Assembly: GCA_028351715.1 (NCBI GenBank)
Contig: JAOMKM010000003.1
Coordinates: forward strand, 26,151-90,150
DNA: 64,000 bases
Direction: 5' to 3'
Source: Methylophilaceae bacterium
GTDB lineage: Bacteria; Pseudomonadota; Gammaproteobacteria; Burkholderiales; Methylophilaceae
Part shown: positions 1-9,158 of the stretch, one piece after another
Position numbering within the stretch: the first letter of the stretch is position 1
Layout: every line of letters starts with the position of its first letter
Position numbers and translations under genes: made by a program
The notes under the pieces: model-generated
Told to the model about the DNA's origin: nothing
Seen by the model: only the letters and a program-made list of their open reading frames with translations
Database searches by the model: none

Positions 1-197
1 GGACTAAGGCAGTTATCACAGGTGATATAACTCAAATTGACCTGGCAAAAGGGCAGCAAAGTGGCTTGATTGAGATACAAAAAATTCTTATAAATATAAA
101 AGGGATCGAATTTACTCAATTTAAATCAGATGATGTAGTGAGACATCCATTAGTCCAAAAAATTATTAATGCGTACGAAAAATTTTCAGATAAGTGA
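1..197 (+). CDS. phoH: PhoH-like ATPase, C-terminal end (partial)
   Basis: The window opens inside a coding frame that reads from base 3 to a TGA at 195-197. The 64 visible residues contain the GDITQIDL and DVVRHPLVQ motifs and an AYE tail typical of the end of PhoH/YbeZ, a cytoplasmic P-loop ATPase. The ATP-binding loop lies outside the window. The next gene is ybeY, and phoH-ybeY-corC-lnt is a conserved order in proteobacteria, which supports the call. The stop overlaps the proposed GTG start of ybeY by three bases. Confidence 0.88.
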   Translation, partial: TKAVITGDITQIDLAKGQQSGLIEIQKILINIKGIEFTQFKSDDVVRHPLVQKIINAYEKFSDK

Positions 198-649
198 TTA
201 TGCCAATAAAATCAAATATGTCACTGAAGGTTCAGGATACTTTAAATAAAAACAAAATAATTAAAGCGAAGGACTGTAAATTATGGTTATCTGAGCTAGC
301 TACAAAAAAAGCATTTATTACCGTTAGAATAGTTTCCGAAAAGAATTCTGCAGAGCTTAATAAGCAATTCAGAAAAATTGATAAGCCCACTAATATTTTA
401 TCTTTCTTAATTAAGGACACCCCATTAATTGGAGATCTTATTTTATGTCACCCAATTATTAAAGAAGAGGCTAAAAAACAAAATAAAGAGATAATTTCGC
501 ATTATGCTCACCTTATTATTCATGGCTATCTTCATCTACTTGGCTATGATCATGAAAATGATAAAGAAGCAATAAAAATGGAAGCTAAAGAAATTCAAGT
601 ATTAGGTAGACTCGGTTTTCCTAATCCATACACTTCAAATATAATCTAA
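194..649 (+). CDS. ybeY: YbeY endoribonuclease (rRNA maturation factor)
   Basis: Single-strand endoribonuclease of the UPF0054 family, involved in 16S rRNA 3-prime processing and ribosome quality control in the cytoplasm. The C-terminal half carries the metal-binding motif [11 protein letters not shown], with the three expected histidines. At about 150 residues the length is normal. A GTG at 194 overlaps the phoH stop as GTGA. An ATG at 200 is the alternative start, and neither has a clear Shine-Dalgarno sequence. Only 3 bases separate it from corC, so the genes are probably one transcript. Confidence 0.93.
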   Translation: MIMPIKSNMSLKVQDTLNKNKIIKAKDCKLWLSELATKKAFITVRIVSEKNSAELNKQFRKIDKPTNILSFLIKDTPLIGDLILCHPIIKEEAKKQNKEIISHYAHLIIHGYLHLLGYDHENDKEAIKMEAKEIQVLGRLGFPNPYTSNII

Positions 650-652
650 TTA

Positions 653-1483
653 ATGAAAAATAAAAAAAGTCGTATATTAAAGAAAATTAGGAAGCTTTTG
701 TTTAAACCTCAGAATAAGGAGCAAGTCTCAGAGGTAATAAAATCTGCCTTTGATCAGCGAATAATAGATTCAGACTCGCTCACAATGTTAGAGGGAGTCC
801 TTAATGTGTCTGAAATGCAGGTAAGAGATATTATGATTCCAAGATCACAAATAGATTTTATTGACATCACAAAAAAACCTGAAGAATTTATTCCATATGT
901 TATTGAGACTGCTCATTCTCGTTTTCCGGTGACTGAAAATGATGTTAATGATGTTTTGGGTATTTTATTGGCAAAGGACTTACTAAGGTACATAGCTGGA
1001 GATGAATTTGAATTACGTGATAAATTAAGACCCGCTATTTTTGTTCCAGAATCAAAACGACTGAATGTTTTATTAAAAGAATTTCGAAGTAATAGAAATC
1101 ATATTGCTATTGTGGTCGATGAATACGGTGGTGTAAGTGGTATGGTTACAATTGAAGATGTATTAGAACAAATTGTTGGTGATATTGAGGATGAATTCGA
1201 TTATGACGAAACAGAAGATAATATTATCGAAGATAAGGAAGGAGAATTTAGAGTAAAGGCTTCAACTGAAATTGAAGATTTTAATGGCTTCTTTGGAACA
1301 AACTATAGCGACGAGGAATTTTCTACCATTGGAGGATTGGTGACTCATCACTTTGGATACCTACCAAGCAAAGATGAAGTAATTTCGTTTGATGCATTTG
1401 ATATAAGAATACTCCGATCAGATAGCAGACAAATTCATACAATACTTATAAAAATTACTTTTCCAGAAAATAATGAAAGCTAA
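653..1483 (+). CDS. corC: HlyC/CorC family protein with CBS domains
   Basis: Cytoplasmic CorC-type protein of 276 residues. Known relatives are linked to magnesium and cobalt efflux, or act as accessory proteins. It has two CBS motifs (around residues 55-180, with the VNDVLGILLAKDLL and VDEYGGVSGMVTIEDVLEQI stretches) followed by an acidic linker and a C-terminal transporter-associated domain. It lacks the N-terminal membrane domain of larger HlyC/TlyC proteins, as usual for CorC. It lies between ybeY and lnt as in many proteobacteria, with one extra small gene inserted before lnt. Confidence 0.92.
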   Translation: MKNKKSRILKKIRKLLFKPQNKEQVSEVIKSAFDQRIIDSDSLTMLEGVLNVSEMQVRDIMIPRSQIDFIDITKKPEEFIPYVIETAHSRFPVTENDVNDVLGILLAKDLLRYIAGDEFELRDKLRPAIFVPESKRLNVLLKEFRSNRNHIAIVVDEYGGVSGMVTIEDVLEQIVGDIEDEFDYDETEDNIIEDKEGEFRVKASTEIEDFNGFFGTNYSDEEFSTIGGLVTHHFGYLPSKDEVISFDAFDIRILRSDSRQIHTILIKITFPENNES

Positions 1484-1539
1484 AAATTGAACTAATATGT
1501 TCGTCTATTGCTCCTACAATTTTAAAGGAAAAAAATATT

Positions 1540-1947
1540 ATGCGCCTACTTCTTATTACACTCTTACTACTTTCAAATATAACATTTGCTCAACATCATA
1601 ACGAAACACAGAAGCTTGATGATTCTCCAATAGTAGATAGCCTCCCCTCTGTTTACTATGAGTTTGTAGAGGTAGTAGGTATACTCACAACGGATGAGAT
1701 TATTGCACTCATAGGTGAGCCTGCTAAAAAAATAAATATTAAGATGCAGTCATCTAATAACATTATTGCTAGTACTTGGTATTATCACAATCTAAATACA
1801 GATGAGTCAGGAAAATATTTTCCGACAACAGAGTTAGACATAATTGATGGTTTTGTGGAATCAGTGACATTTATGAATAATATAAATGAATCAAACCTCA
1901 CAGAAGGGACACAGTTCGACGTTAAAAAACAAGACAATATTTTTTAA
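1540..1947 (+). CDS. secreted hypothetical protein, 135 aa
   Basis: I do not recognise this family with certainty. The N-terminus is a clear signal peptide (hydrophobic residues 3-16, likely cleavage after TFA at residue 17), so the product is probably periplasmic. The mature part has a short ILTTDEIIALIGEPAKK segment followed by a WYY motif and an ELDIIDGFVESVTF strand. This pattern recalls SmpA/BamE-like small beta proteins, but that is a weak resemblance only. A good ribosome site (AAAGGAA) precedes the ATG. It sits between corC and lnt in the same direction. Confidence 0.7.
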   Translation: MRLLLITLLLLSNITFAQHHNETQKLDDSPIVDSLPSVYYEFVEVVGILTTDEIIALIGEPAKKINIKMQSSNNIIASTWYYHNLNTDESGKYFPTTELDIIDGFVESVTFMNNINESNLTEGTQFDVKKQDNIF

Positions 1948-1971
1948 TAGCAATAATAAAAAAATAAAGCA

Positions 1972-3462
1972 ATGTACAATTGCTTTATGGCATTAAGTAG
2001 TTTTCTAGATAAAAAAATACTCTTACCACTTATCCTCTCTTTTTTGTTTGGGGGGTTAAGTGTTTTTTCTTTTGCTCCATTCAATCTTCCTTTTGTTATT
2101 TTTGTCTCTTTTGCTGCCTTATTAGCAATAATAAAAAAATATGATAAGCCTAACTCTCATACTTTAATTTTCGGGCTTGGGTTTTTCTTATCCGGAGTTT
2201 ATTGGCTTGTAATATGCCTGAATCAATATGGGCAAATGAATTTCTTCCTTGCTGTTCTCTTTACGCTTATTCTATGTATCTTTTTATCTTTATTTTTTTT
2301 CCCTATTACTTTTTATAAAAAATATTATACAAGCTTATTTTTTGTGCCAGTTTTTTTTACACTTATTGAATGGTTAAGAGGAATAATTTTTACAGGATTT
2401 CCTTGGTTATCCTTAGGTTACAGCCAAATCCCAGACAGCCCTTTAGCTGGATATGTTTCTATTACAGGAATTCATGGAGTAACTTTTTTAATTCTACTAA
2501 CAATAACAATCACATTAAGAATTTTTAATAAAATCTATTGCCGTGAATCTATGTGGCTTGGTTTATTTTTAATACTTATTTGGGTGTCTGGAGAACTTTT
2601 AAAAAATGTTTCCTGGGTTAATAAAATTAATAGTCCTGTCAAAGTCAGCTTAATCCAAGGTAATATCTCCCAGGATAAAAAATGGGACAGTAAATTCTTA
2701 AATGAAAGTCTCATAAATTACATGGGATTAATAAAAAGCTCTAGCGGCTCACTAATAGTTCTCCCTGAGACATCAATCCCTCTAATGCTTCATCAGATTC
2801 CTAATAGCTACCTTAATGATATAAGAAGTTATGCAATAAAAAATGATGCAGACGTAATTCTTGGAGTAATTGAAAAAGATGAAAAAAAATTTTATAACAG
2901 CGCTATATCAATTGGGGCTTCTCCAATGCAGCGCTACAGAAAATCTCATTTGGTCCCCTTTGGCGAATTTATTCCATTTAATAAAATAATTGGTTACATA
3001 TATAAACATTGGTTAGATATTCCATTCAGTAACTTATCAAGTGGGCAAGAAAAACAACCACTTATAGATTTGAATGGCCAGAGGTTAGGGCTAAATATAT
3101 GCTATGAAGATGTTTTTGGTTATGAAATTATCAAATCTCTTCCAGAAGCAACATTATTAGTAAATATTAGTAATGATGCTTGGTATGGAAAATCAATCGC
3201 TGCTAGTCAGCACCTTCAGATATCACAAGCTAGAGCAATGGAAACTCAAAGAATGATGCTGCGAGCAACAAATACTGGCATAACCGCTATTATTAATACA
3301 GATGGTAACCTCATTAGCTCATTACCACAGCATGAAGTAGGCGTATTAGATGGAATCGTTCAAGGCTACAAAGGTAGCACTCCATTTAGTAAATATGGTA
3401 ACTACCCGGTTATTATTCTGTGCTTATTAAGTCTTTTATTTATTGTTAGATCAAAAAGATAG
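1972..3462 (+). CDS. lnt: apolipoprotein N-acyltransferase
   Basis: Inner-membrane enzyme that adds the third acyl chain to lipoproteins. The first 210 residues are strongly hydrophobic with about six membrane segments. The rest is a carbon-nitrogen hydrolase domain facing the periplasm. The catalytic triad is visible as Glu266 (VLPETS), Lys324 (RYRKSHLVPFGE) and Cys377 (LNICYED), with a final membrane helix at the C-terminus. Length (496) is normal. An ATG at 1987 is an alternative start five codons in. Confidence 0.95.
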   Translation: MYNCFMALSSFLDKKILLPLILSFLFGGLSVFSFAPFNLPFVIFVSFAALLAIIKKYDKPNSHTLIFGLGFFLSGVYWLVICLNQYGQMNFFLAVLFTLILCIFLSLFFFPITFYKKYYTSLFFVPVFFTLIEWLRGIIFTGFPWLSLGYSQIPDSPLAGYVSITGIHGVTFLILLTITITLRIFNKIYCRESMWLGLFLILIWVSGELLKNVSWVNKINSPVKVSLIQGNISQDKKWDSKFLNESLINYMGLIKSSSGSLIVLPETSIPLMLHQIPNSYLNDIRSYAIKNDADVILGVIEKDEKKFYNSAISIGASPMQRYRKSHLVPFGEFIPFNKIIGYIYKHWLDIPFSNLSSGQEKQPLIDLNGQRLGLNICYEDVFGYEIIKSLPEATLLVNISNDAWYGKSIAASQHLQISQARAMETQRMMLRATNTGITAIINTDGNLISSLPQHEVGVLDGIVQGYKGSTPFSKYGNYPVIILCLLSLLFIVRSKR

Positions 3463-3534
3463 AAGATATATAACCTCACTTTGATGTGGCACAAAAAAAC
3501 AGTAAAATGAACAATTGAAAATATAATTAAGATT

Positions 3535-4449
3535 ATGAAACCAACATTCCAAGAAATCATCCTTAACCTCCAAAAATACTGGGCAGATAAAGGATGTGCG
3601 CTTATCCAACCTTACGATATGGAAGTAGGTGCAGGAACATCGCATACTGCTACCTTTTTAAGGTCATTGGGGCCAGAACCATGGAAAGCTGCCTACGTTC
3701 AGCCTAGCCGTCGACCAAAGGATGGTCGATATGGAGAAAATCCTAATCGTCTGCAGCATTATTATCAATTTCAAGTAGTGCTCAAGCCTTCTCCTGAAAA
3801 TATCGTGGATTTATATATGGGGTCACTTGAGAATTTAGGTTTTAACCTAAAAGAAAATGATGTGAGATTGGTTGAAGATAATTGGGAAAACCCAACATTA
3901 GGTGCCTGGGGTCTGGGATGGGAGGTATGGTTAAATGGTATGGAAATTACACAATTTACTTACTTTCAGCAGGTTGGTGGTATAGCCTGTAAGCCAATAA
4001 CTGGAGAAATCACCTATGGATTAGAAAGATTAGCAATGTACATACAAAATGTTGACAGCATATATGATATTCAATGGACACATAACTTAAAATACGGAGA
4101 TATTTTTCTTCAAAATGAAATAGAACAAAGTGCATATAATTTCGAGCACAGTGATGCCAAATTTCTATTAAGTGCATTCGCTGCATATGAAGAGCAAGCA
4201 AGTAACTTAGTTAGTAAGTCTCTTGCTTTACCAGCATACGAGCAAGTTTTAAAGGCAGCTCATACTTTTAACCTACTTGATGCAAGAGGTGTAATTAGCG
4301 TTACAGAAAGAGCAGACTATATTGCTAAGATTAGAAAAATTTCCCGTGAAGTTGCAGCCTCATACCTTGATAGCAGAAAAAAACTTGGGTTTCCCTTAGC
4401 AAACCCTGTTCACGCGAAAGAAATAACGGATCAACTTGATAATGATTGA
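3535..4449 (+). CDS. glyQ: glycyl-tRNA synthetase alpha subunit
   Basis: Alpha subunit of the heterotetrameric bacterial glycyl-tRNA synthetase. It forms glycyl-adenylate and charges tRNA-Gly together with GlyS. The 304 residues include the highly conserved start ([12 protein letters not shown]), the [19 protein letters not shown] block and the class II motif region around [12 protein letters not shown]. Length is typical. The stop overlaps the beginning of glyS by eight bases, so the two subunits are translationally coupled. Confidence 0.97.
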   Translation: MKPTFQEIILNLQKYWADKGCALIQPYDMEVGAGTSHTATFLRSLGPEPWKAAYVQPSRRPKDGRYGENPNRLQHYYQFQVVLKPSPENIVDLYMGSLENLGFNLKENDVRLVEDNWENPTLGAWGLGWEVWLNGMEITQFTYFQQVGGIACKPITGEITYGLERLAMYIQNVDSIYDIQWTHNLKYGDIFLQNEIEQSAYNFEHSDAKFLLSAFAAYEEQASNLVSKSLALPAYEQVLKAAHTFNLLDARGVISVTERADYIAKIRKISREVAASYLDSRKKLGFPLANPVHAKEITDQLDND

Positions 4450-6526
4450 AGAAAACTTACTAATAGAGATTGTTACTGAAGAGCTTCCTCCTCAATCACA
4501 AAAAGAACTTGGAGAAAATTTTGGAAAAAGTATTTTTGAAAGCCTGAAGAATCAAAAATTAATTAATGAATCAACATTTGAGGTTTATAGCACCCCACGA
4601 AGACTAGGTGTCAAAATAACCAAAGTCTTATCTGAGGCTACTACAGAAAAAAAACTAATTAAGCTAATGCCAAAAAAAATAGGTTTCGATGTTGGTGGAA
4701 ATGCACAACAAGCATTAATTAAAAAATTAGAATCTATTGGTGAAAAAGAATCATCTCTTTCAGAAATTATAACTAAAGAAGAAATCCTATATATAGAAAA
4801 AGATATTATTGGTAAGAAATTATATGAAATTGTAGAGGGGCTTATTCATGATTGCCTTATTAAGCTTCCTATAAAAAAAGTTATGACTTACCAATTAGAA
4901 GATGGATGGGAAACAGTAAACTTTGTAAGGCCTGCAAAAAACCTAGTAATTCTTCATGGAAGTAAACTTATTAATGCAACTGTTCTTGGGATTAAATCTT
5001 CAAGGACTACAGTTGGGCATAGATTTGAGTCAAAAAATAAAGTGATAGAATTAGTTCATGCTAATGACTATGAGGACAAGCTTCTAAAAGAAGGTTCCGT
5101 CATTGCTAGCTTTGAAAAAAGAAAAAGTGCTATTAAAAACTCTATTAGTATAGCAACACAAGCACTAAAGAAAAATGTTTTAGCTATAAATGATGATAGT
5201 CTCTTAGAAGAGGTAACTGCATTAGTTGAAATGCCAAATATATTAATTGGTAAATTTGAGAGTAAATATCTAGATGTTCCACAAGAATGTTTAATACTTA
5301 CTATGAAATCAAATCAAAAGTATTTCCCAATTGTGGATAATAAAAATAAACTTACTAATCAATTTATAATAGTTTCAAATCTTACTCCAGCTAACCCAAA
5401 AAAAATTATAGAAGGAAATGAAAAGGTAATTCGCCCGAGGCTTGCAGATGCTGAATTCTTCTTTAAGCAGGATAAGAAAAATACTCTACTTGAGATGTCT
5501 AATAAGCTTGATAAAATTATTTACCATAATAAATTAGGCTCCCAGTCAGATAGAGCTAAAAGAGTATCTAAAATACATCGGCATATATACCAAGAGCTCT
5601 CTATTGGAGACTTTAAAGATTTTGAACGAGTTGCGCTTTTGGCAAAAGCAGATTTAGTATGCTTAATGGTTGGAGAATTTCCAGAATTACAAGGAATAAT
5701 GGGAAGATACTATGCACTTAACTCAAATGAAGATATTAGTATTGCTGACACTATAGAAGATCACTACAAACCAAAATTCTCTGGAGATACGCTTCCCAGA
5801 AGCACACTAGGTGTAACATTTGCTCTAGCTGATAAATTTGAAACCTTAATTAGCTTATTTTCAATTGATGAAAAGCCAACAGGTGTTAAGGATCCCTTTG
5901 GGCTAAGAAGAAATGCAATTGGCATAATTAGACTTCTAATTGAAAATAATCTCCCCTTAAATATTAGGCAATTAATTGAAAAATTTATGCCAAAAACATC
6001 TGCGGACAAAGTAACTAACGTGAAGAATTTTATTGATGAAAGACTTATAAATTACCTAAAAGAAAAAAGCTATCTTTCCCAAGAGATTGATGCAGTAATG
6101 TCAAGCAGCCCAGTCTATCTTCATAATATTATAGAAAAGATTGAAGCAATTAGAGCGTTCTCAGCACTAGAAGAAGCTCAAGAGCTAGCAGCAGCAAATA
6201 AGCGTGTCTCTAATATACTTAAAAAATATCAGGTAACCAATAATACGGAAATTATAACTTCCCTCCTAAATGAACCTCAAGAAAAAGAACTCTATAAGTC
6301 ATTAAAAAAACAAATGCCAATCGTTAAAAGATATCTAGGAGACAGTAATTACGTTGATGCCCTAAGAGGTTTAGTAGAGCTAAAAGATCCTATTGATAAT
6401 TTTTTTGATAAAGTTATGGTTAACGATAAGAATATTGATATAAAAAATAATCGCCATAATCTTTTAATACAGCTACATGAAATATTAAATTGTGTAGCCG
6501 ATATCTCAAAAGTCTCAAGTTCATGA
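4442..6526 (+). CDS. glyS: glycyl-tRNA synthetase beta subunit
   Basis: Beta subunit of the two-chain glycyl-tRNA synthetase, which carries tRNA-recognition functions. It starts with [13 protein letters not shown], the usual GlyS N-terminus, and contains the LPKKMRW-like [10 protein letters not shown] region and the conserved [11 protein letters not shown] motif. I chose the ATG at 4442, which overlaps the glyQ stop, over an in-frame TTG six bases earlier. Length is about 694 residues, normal for the family. The stop overlaps the gmhB start as ATGA. Confidence 0.96.
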   Translation: MIEENLLIEIVTEELPPQSQKELGENFGKSIFESLKNQKLINESTFEVYSTPRRLGVKITKVLSEATTEKKLIKLMPKKIGFDVGGNAQQALIKKLESIGEKESSLSEIITKEEILYIEKDIIGKKLYEIVEGLIHDCLIKLPIKKVMTYQLEDGWETVNFVRPAKNLVILHGSKLINATVLGIKSSRTTVGHRFESKNKVIELVHANDYEDKLLKEGSVIASFEKRKSAIKNSISIATQALKKNVLAINDDSLLEEVTALVEMPNILIGKFESKYLDVPQECLILTMKSNQKYFPIVDNKNKLTNQFIIVSNLTPANPKKIIEGNEKVIRPRLADAEFFFKQDKKNTLLEMSNKLDKIIYHNKLGSQSDRAKRVSKIHRHIYQELSIGDFKDFERVALLAKADLVCLMVGEFPELQGIMGRYYALNSNEDISIADTIEDHYKPKFSGDTLPRSTLGVTFALADKFETLISLFSIDEKPTGVKDPFGLRRNAIGIIRLLIENNLPLNIRQLIEKFMPKTSADKVTNVKNFIDERLINYLKEKSYLSQEIDAVMSSSPVYLHNIIEKIEAIRAFSALEEAQELAAANKRVSNILKKYQVTNNTEIITSLLNEPQEKELYKSLKKQMPIVKRYLGDSNYVDALRGLVELKDPIDNFFDKVMVNDKNIDIKNNRHNLLIQLHEILNCVADISKVSSS

Positions 6527-7062
6527 AGATTGTTATATTAGATCGTGACGGTGTTATCAATCAAGATAATGTTAACCATATCAAGAATCCAAATGAATGG
6601 ATCCCAATTCCTCAAAGCTTAGAGGCTATTACTCTTCTAAACCAGCATGGATTTTATGTCGTTATAGCAACTAATCAATCAGGAATTGGTCGTGGGTTAT
6701 TTGATTTTGATAATCTTAACCTTATTCATGGAAAAATGATTAAGATGCTAGGGCAACTAGGAGGGTCAATTGATGCAATTTTTTACTGCCCCCATACTGA
6801 CGAAGATAATTGTAATTGCAGAAAGCCAGATATTGGAATGTATGAAGAAATTAGTAAAAGATTTTCAATTTCATTAAAAAAAATACCTGCTGTAGGAGAC
6901 TCAATAAGAGACCTTCAGGCATATAAAAAAATTGGAGCTCAGCCTATACTAGTTAAGACTGGGAATGGGGAAGAAACATTACTTCAAAAAAAGTATCCGA
7001 AGAATACCTGGATATTTGATGACTTATTTGAGGCTGCAGAAGCCATAATAGAGAAATATTAA
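6523..7062 (+). CDS. gmhB: D-glycero-D-manno-heptose 1,7-bisphosphate 7-phosphatase
   Basis: HAD-superfamily phosphatase in the ADP-heptose route to the lipopolysaccharide core. The nucleophile motif ILDRDGVIN is at the N-terminus. The zinc loop CPHTDEDNCNCRKP has the Cys/His ligands typical of GmhB, and VGDSIRDLQA supplies the last acidic motif. The ATG at 6523 sits in an ATGA overlap with glyS and gives 179 residues. A longer reading from a TTG at 6490 would add an unconserved extension. It lies between glyS and an acyltransferase, as in other Betaproteobacteria. Confidence 0.94.
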   Translation: MKIVILDRDGVINQDNVNHIKNPNEWIPIPQSLEAITLLNQHGFYVVIATNQSGIGRGLFDFDNLNLIHGKMIKMLGQLGGSIDAIFYCPHTDEDNCNCRKPDIGMYEEISKRFSISLKKIPAVGDSIRDLQAYKKIGAQPILVKTGNGEETLLQKKYPKNTWIFDDLFEAAEAIIEKY

Positions 7063-7067
7063 ATATT

Positions 7068-7235
7068 ATGATGCTAATTATTAGGTCACTAATTTTTCAA
7101 TTAGGCATGTGGTTGTTTACAATACCATTTACGATTTCAATATTATTTATTATTCCATTTAAACCTCAGACTCGATATCAATATATATCATTGTGGGCAA
7201 AAAACAATGCTTTCATGGCTAAAGATAACTTGTAA
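7068..7235 (+). other. out-of-frame N-terminal part of the PlsC-like gene
   Basis: An ATG at 7068, six bases after gmhB, opens a 55-codon frame that ends at TAA 7233-7235. It encodes a hydrophobic membrane segment (LGMWLFTIPF and ISILFIIPF) followed by RYQYISLWAK, the usual N-terminus of PlsC-type acyltransferases. The catalytic domain continues in the +1 frame from 7207. Removing one A from the A6 run at 7199-7204 joins the two frames into a single 236-residue protein ending at 7779. See the downstream CDS. Confidence 0.75.
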
Positions 7236-7779
7236 TCTTAATTTTAAGGTTAGTGGTGTAAAAAATATACCGAAACACCCTTCATTGATTCTTTCTAAGC
7301 ATCAATCAGCATGGGAAACTCTAGCTTTCCAAAAAATATTTCCGCCACAGGTATGGGTACTTAAAAGAGAATTGCTTTTAGTACCATTTTTTGGTTGGGG
7401 TTTAGCTATGACATCACCAATTGCAATAGATCGTAAAGCAGGCAAAAAAGCATTAGATCAAATGCTTGTCCAAGGCATTGATCGAATCAAAAAAGGTTTT
7501 TGGATTGTAATATTTCCAGAAGGTACTCGCATAAAACCAGGAGAAGTAGGAAAATATCATATTGGAGGAGCGTGGTTTGCTATAAAATCTGAAACAGATA
7601 TTGTGCCAGTTGCCCATAATGCTGGATTATACTGGCCCAAGAATTCATTCATAAAGAAGCCAGGTGTAATTAAGGTGTCTATAGGAAAACCTATTTCATC
7701 TAAAGGAAAAACTTCTGAACAATTGAATGGTGACGTTAGAAATTGGATAGAAAATGAAATGATAAAATTTAATGCTTAA
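7207..7779 (+). CDS. plsC: PlsC-like 1-acylglycerol-3-phosphate O-acyltransferase (catalytic part; frame broken upstream)
   Basis: Lysophosphatidic acid acyltransferase family, acting at the inner membrane in phospholipid synthesis. The frame from ATG 7207 encodes 190 residues with the VSGVKNIP start of the domain, a KHQSAWE box (HX4E in place of HX4D) and FPEGTR. The membrane anchor expected before it is encoded in another frame at 7068-7206. A one-base excess in an A6 tract (7199-7204) would explain the split: without it, 7068-7779 is a normal 236-residue enzyme. This may be a sequencing error or a real inactivating or phase-variable change. It overlaps the next gene by eight bases. Confidence 0.85.
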   Translation: MLSWLKITCNLNFKVSGVKNIPKHPSLILSKHQSAWETLAFQKIFPPQVWVLKRELLLVPFFGWGLAMTSPIAIDRKAGKKALDQMLVQGIDRIKKGFWIVIFPEGTRIKPGEVGKYHIGGAWFAIKSETDIVPVAHNAGLYWPKNSFIKKPGVIKVSIGKPISSKGKTSEQLNGDVRNWIENEMIKFNA

Positions 7780-8494
7780 AGCTCAATTTAAGTCCACAGA
7801 GACAATAGACTTACTCGATGGTAATTCAATTAGCTATTTATTAATAAGAAAATATAGACGCTCTATTGGTTTAAGAATTACCAAGGATGGATTGATTGTT
7901 AATGCTCCAATATTAGTTTCAAAAAGTCACGTAAAAAAAATTATTATTTCAAAAGAAAAATGGATAAAATCAAAATTAAACCTTATCAAGATGAAGATTC
8001 CTCCATTTACCCTAAGAAATGGTCACGAATTTAATCTCCTTGGAGAAAAATTTACATTCAAAATAACTGAGGGTAAAAAGAAAATATATCTACAGAATAA
8101 TTCATGCTTTATATCTTTTGATGCTATCAGCAAGGAAGATAAATTAAAAGAATATTTTATTGATTGGCTAAAGGAATATGCGCTTGATTTCTTTATTAAA
8201 AGAGTAAATTTTCACTCAAAAAAAAATAATCTTTTTCCAAATAAAGTTTTACTCTCAAATGCAAAAACTAAATGGGGTTCATGTAACAACAAAAAAGAAG
8301 TAAGGCTGAATTGGAGACTTATTCAATCAAGTACTCCAATTATTGATTATGTTATTTGTCACGAACTTTCTCATCTAAAATTCATGGATCATTCGCAACA
8401 ATTTTGGAGTTTAGTTAGTGAAATTTTTCCGGGCTACAAAGAAACACAAAAACAACTTAAATTAGTTGGCTTTCAACTTTATCATCTAGATTGA
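7772..8494 (+). CDS. YgjP-type metal-dependent hydrolase (DUF45, SprT-like)
   Basis: M48-related zinc metalloprotease fold of the YgjP/DUF45 family, cytoplasmic, of poorly known function. The C-terminal half has KTKWGSC, then CHELSHLKFMDHSQQFW, which matches the HExxH zinc site with the downstream His and the FW signature. The 240-residue length is usual. It begins inside the last codons of the PlsC-like gene. It ends convergently with the SCO1-like gene, overlapping it by nine bases. Confidence 0.9.
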   Translation: MLKAQFKSTETIDLLDGNSISYLLIRKYRRSIGLRITKDGLIVNAPILVSKSHVKKIIISKEKWIKSKLNLIKMKIPPFTLRNGHEFNLLGEKFTFKITEGKKKIYLQNNSCFISFDAISKEDKLKEYFIDWLKEYALDFFIKRVNFHSKKNNLFPNKVLLSNAKTKWGSCNNKKEVRLNWRLIQSSTPIIDYVICHELSHLKFMDHSQQFWSLVSEIFPGYKETQKQLKLVGFQLYHLD

Positions 8495-8941
8495 TATAAG
8501 CGACCTAATATCTCTGGTAATCATTTCTTGAGATGATCCATATGAGTGGCGTACTCGAATACTTCCTTTTTTATCAATTAAATAGATGGCCGAAGAATGA
8601 TCAATTGTATAATTTTTTCCCTCTCCAACTTTCTTATAAAAAATCTTATATTGACTGGCTATTTTTTTTATATCATCAGCTGAACCTGTTAGACCGATAA
8701 AAGAAGAATCAAATGAAGGCACATAATTCTCCAACAATTTTATAGTATCTCTTTCTGGATCAAGTGACACAAATATAACTTGTAACTTATCCCCATCATC
8801 TCCTAATGAATCTTTTATAGCCTTGAGCTCATACATCGTAGTTGGACAAATATCTGGACAGTATGTAAACCCAAAGAAAATTGCTACCACTTTCCCCCTA
8901 AAGTCCTTTAACTTAGTGCTTTTACCTAAATGAGAAGTCAA
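8486..8941 (-). CDS. SCO1/SenC/PrrC family copper chaperone (frame broken at N-terminus)
   Basis: Thioredoxin-fold protein for copper delivery to cytochrome oxidase, normally anchored in the inner membrane facing the periplasm. The CPDICPTTM copper-binding motif (two Cys) and the distal His in YTIDHSSAIYLI are present. The frame reaches only to about 8941 (a TTG) as an initiator, but coding similarity continues upstream and then needs a frame change in a T9 tract (A9 on the plus strand, 9023-9031). With one T fewer, 8486-9062 reads as a 191-residue lipoprotein starting MRNYLL with an LFSCS lipobox. Confidence 0.88.
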   Translation of the reverse strand: MTSHLGKSTKLKDFRGKVVAIFFGFTYCPDICPTTMYELKAIKDSLGDDGDKLQVIFVSLDPERDTIKLLENYVPSFDSSFIGLTGSADDIKKIASQYKIFYKKVGEGKNYTIDHSSAIYLIDKKGSIRVRHSYGSSQEMITRDIRSLISI

Positions 8942-9062
8942 TATAAAGGAGGAATTTAATCTAGCCTCAGTAATATCTGAGCCATTAAACTTTAAATCAG
9001 GGGCTTTTGAACAAGAAAATAGAAAAAAAAATTAGAGATATAAATAATAAGTAATTACGCAT
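8942..9062 (-). other. N-terminal coding part of the SCO1-like gene, split by a T9 homopolymer
   Basis: From ATG at 9062 (minus strand) the frame reads MRNYLLFISLIFF and then leaves the SCO1 frame at nine T residues, given on the plus strand as A9 at 9023-9031. The SCO1 frame itself resumes as LFSCSKAPDLKFNG. Eight T residues would restore a signal peptide with a lipobox Cys and a protein of exactly 191 codons plus stop (577 minus 1 bases is divisible by 3). Homopolymers of this length are prone to both sequencing error and slippage. Confidence 0.75.
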
Positions 9063-9158
9063 AATGAGTCTCTAAAAAATAATTATTTATTTTATCATGT
9101 TATCTTATGTCAAAATAAAGACTTAAACGAATTGTTAAGAATTATTTAAAGGAAAAAT

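Noticed and set aside
7199-7205. A AAA AAC heptamer in the correct phase, like a programmed -1 ribosomal frameshift site in the PlsC-like gene
   Set aside because: The catalytic domain lies in the +1 frame relative to the N-terminal frame. A -1 shift here runs into a stop codon within six codons, so the heptamer does not explain the split.
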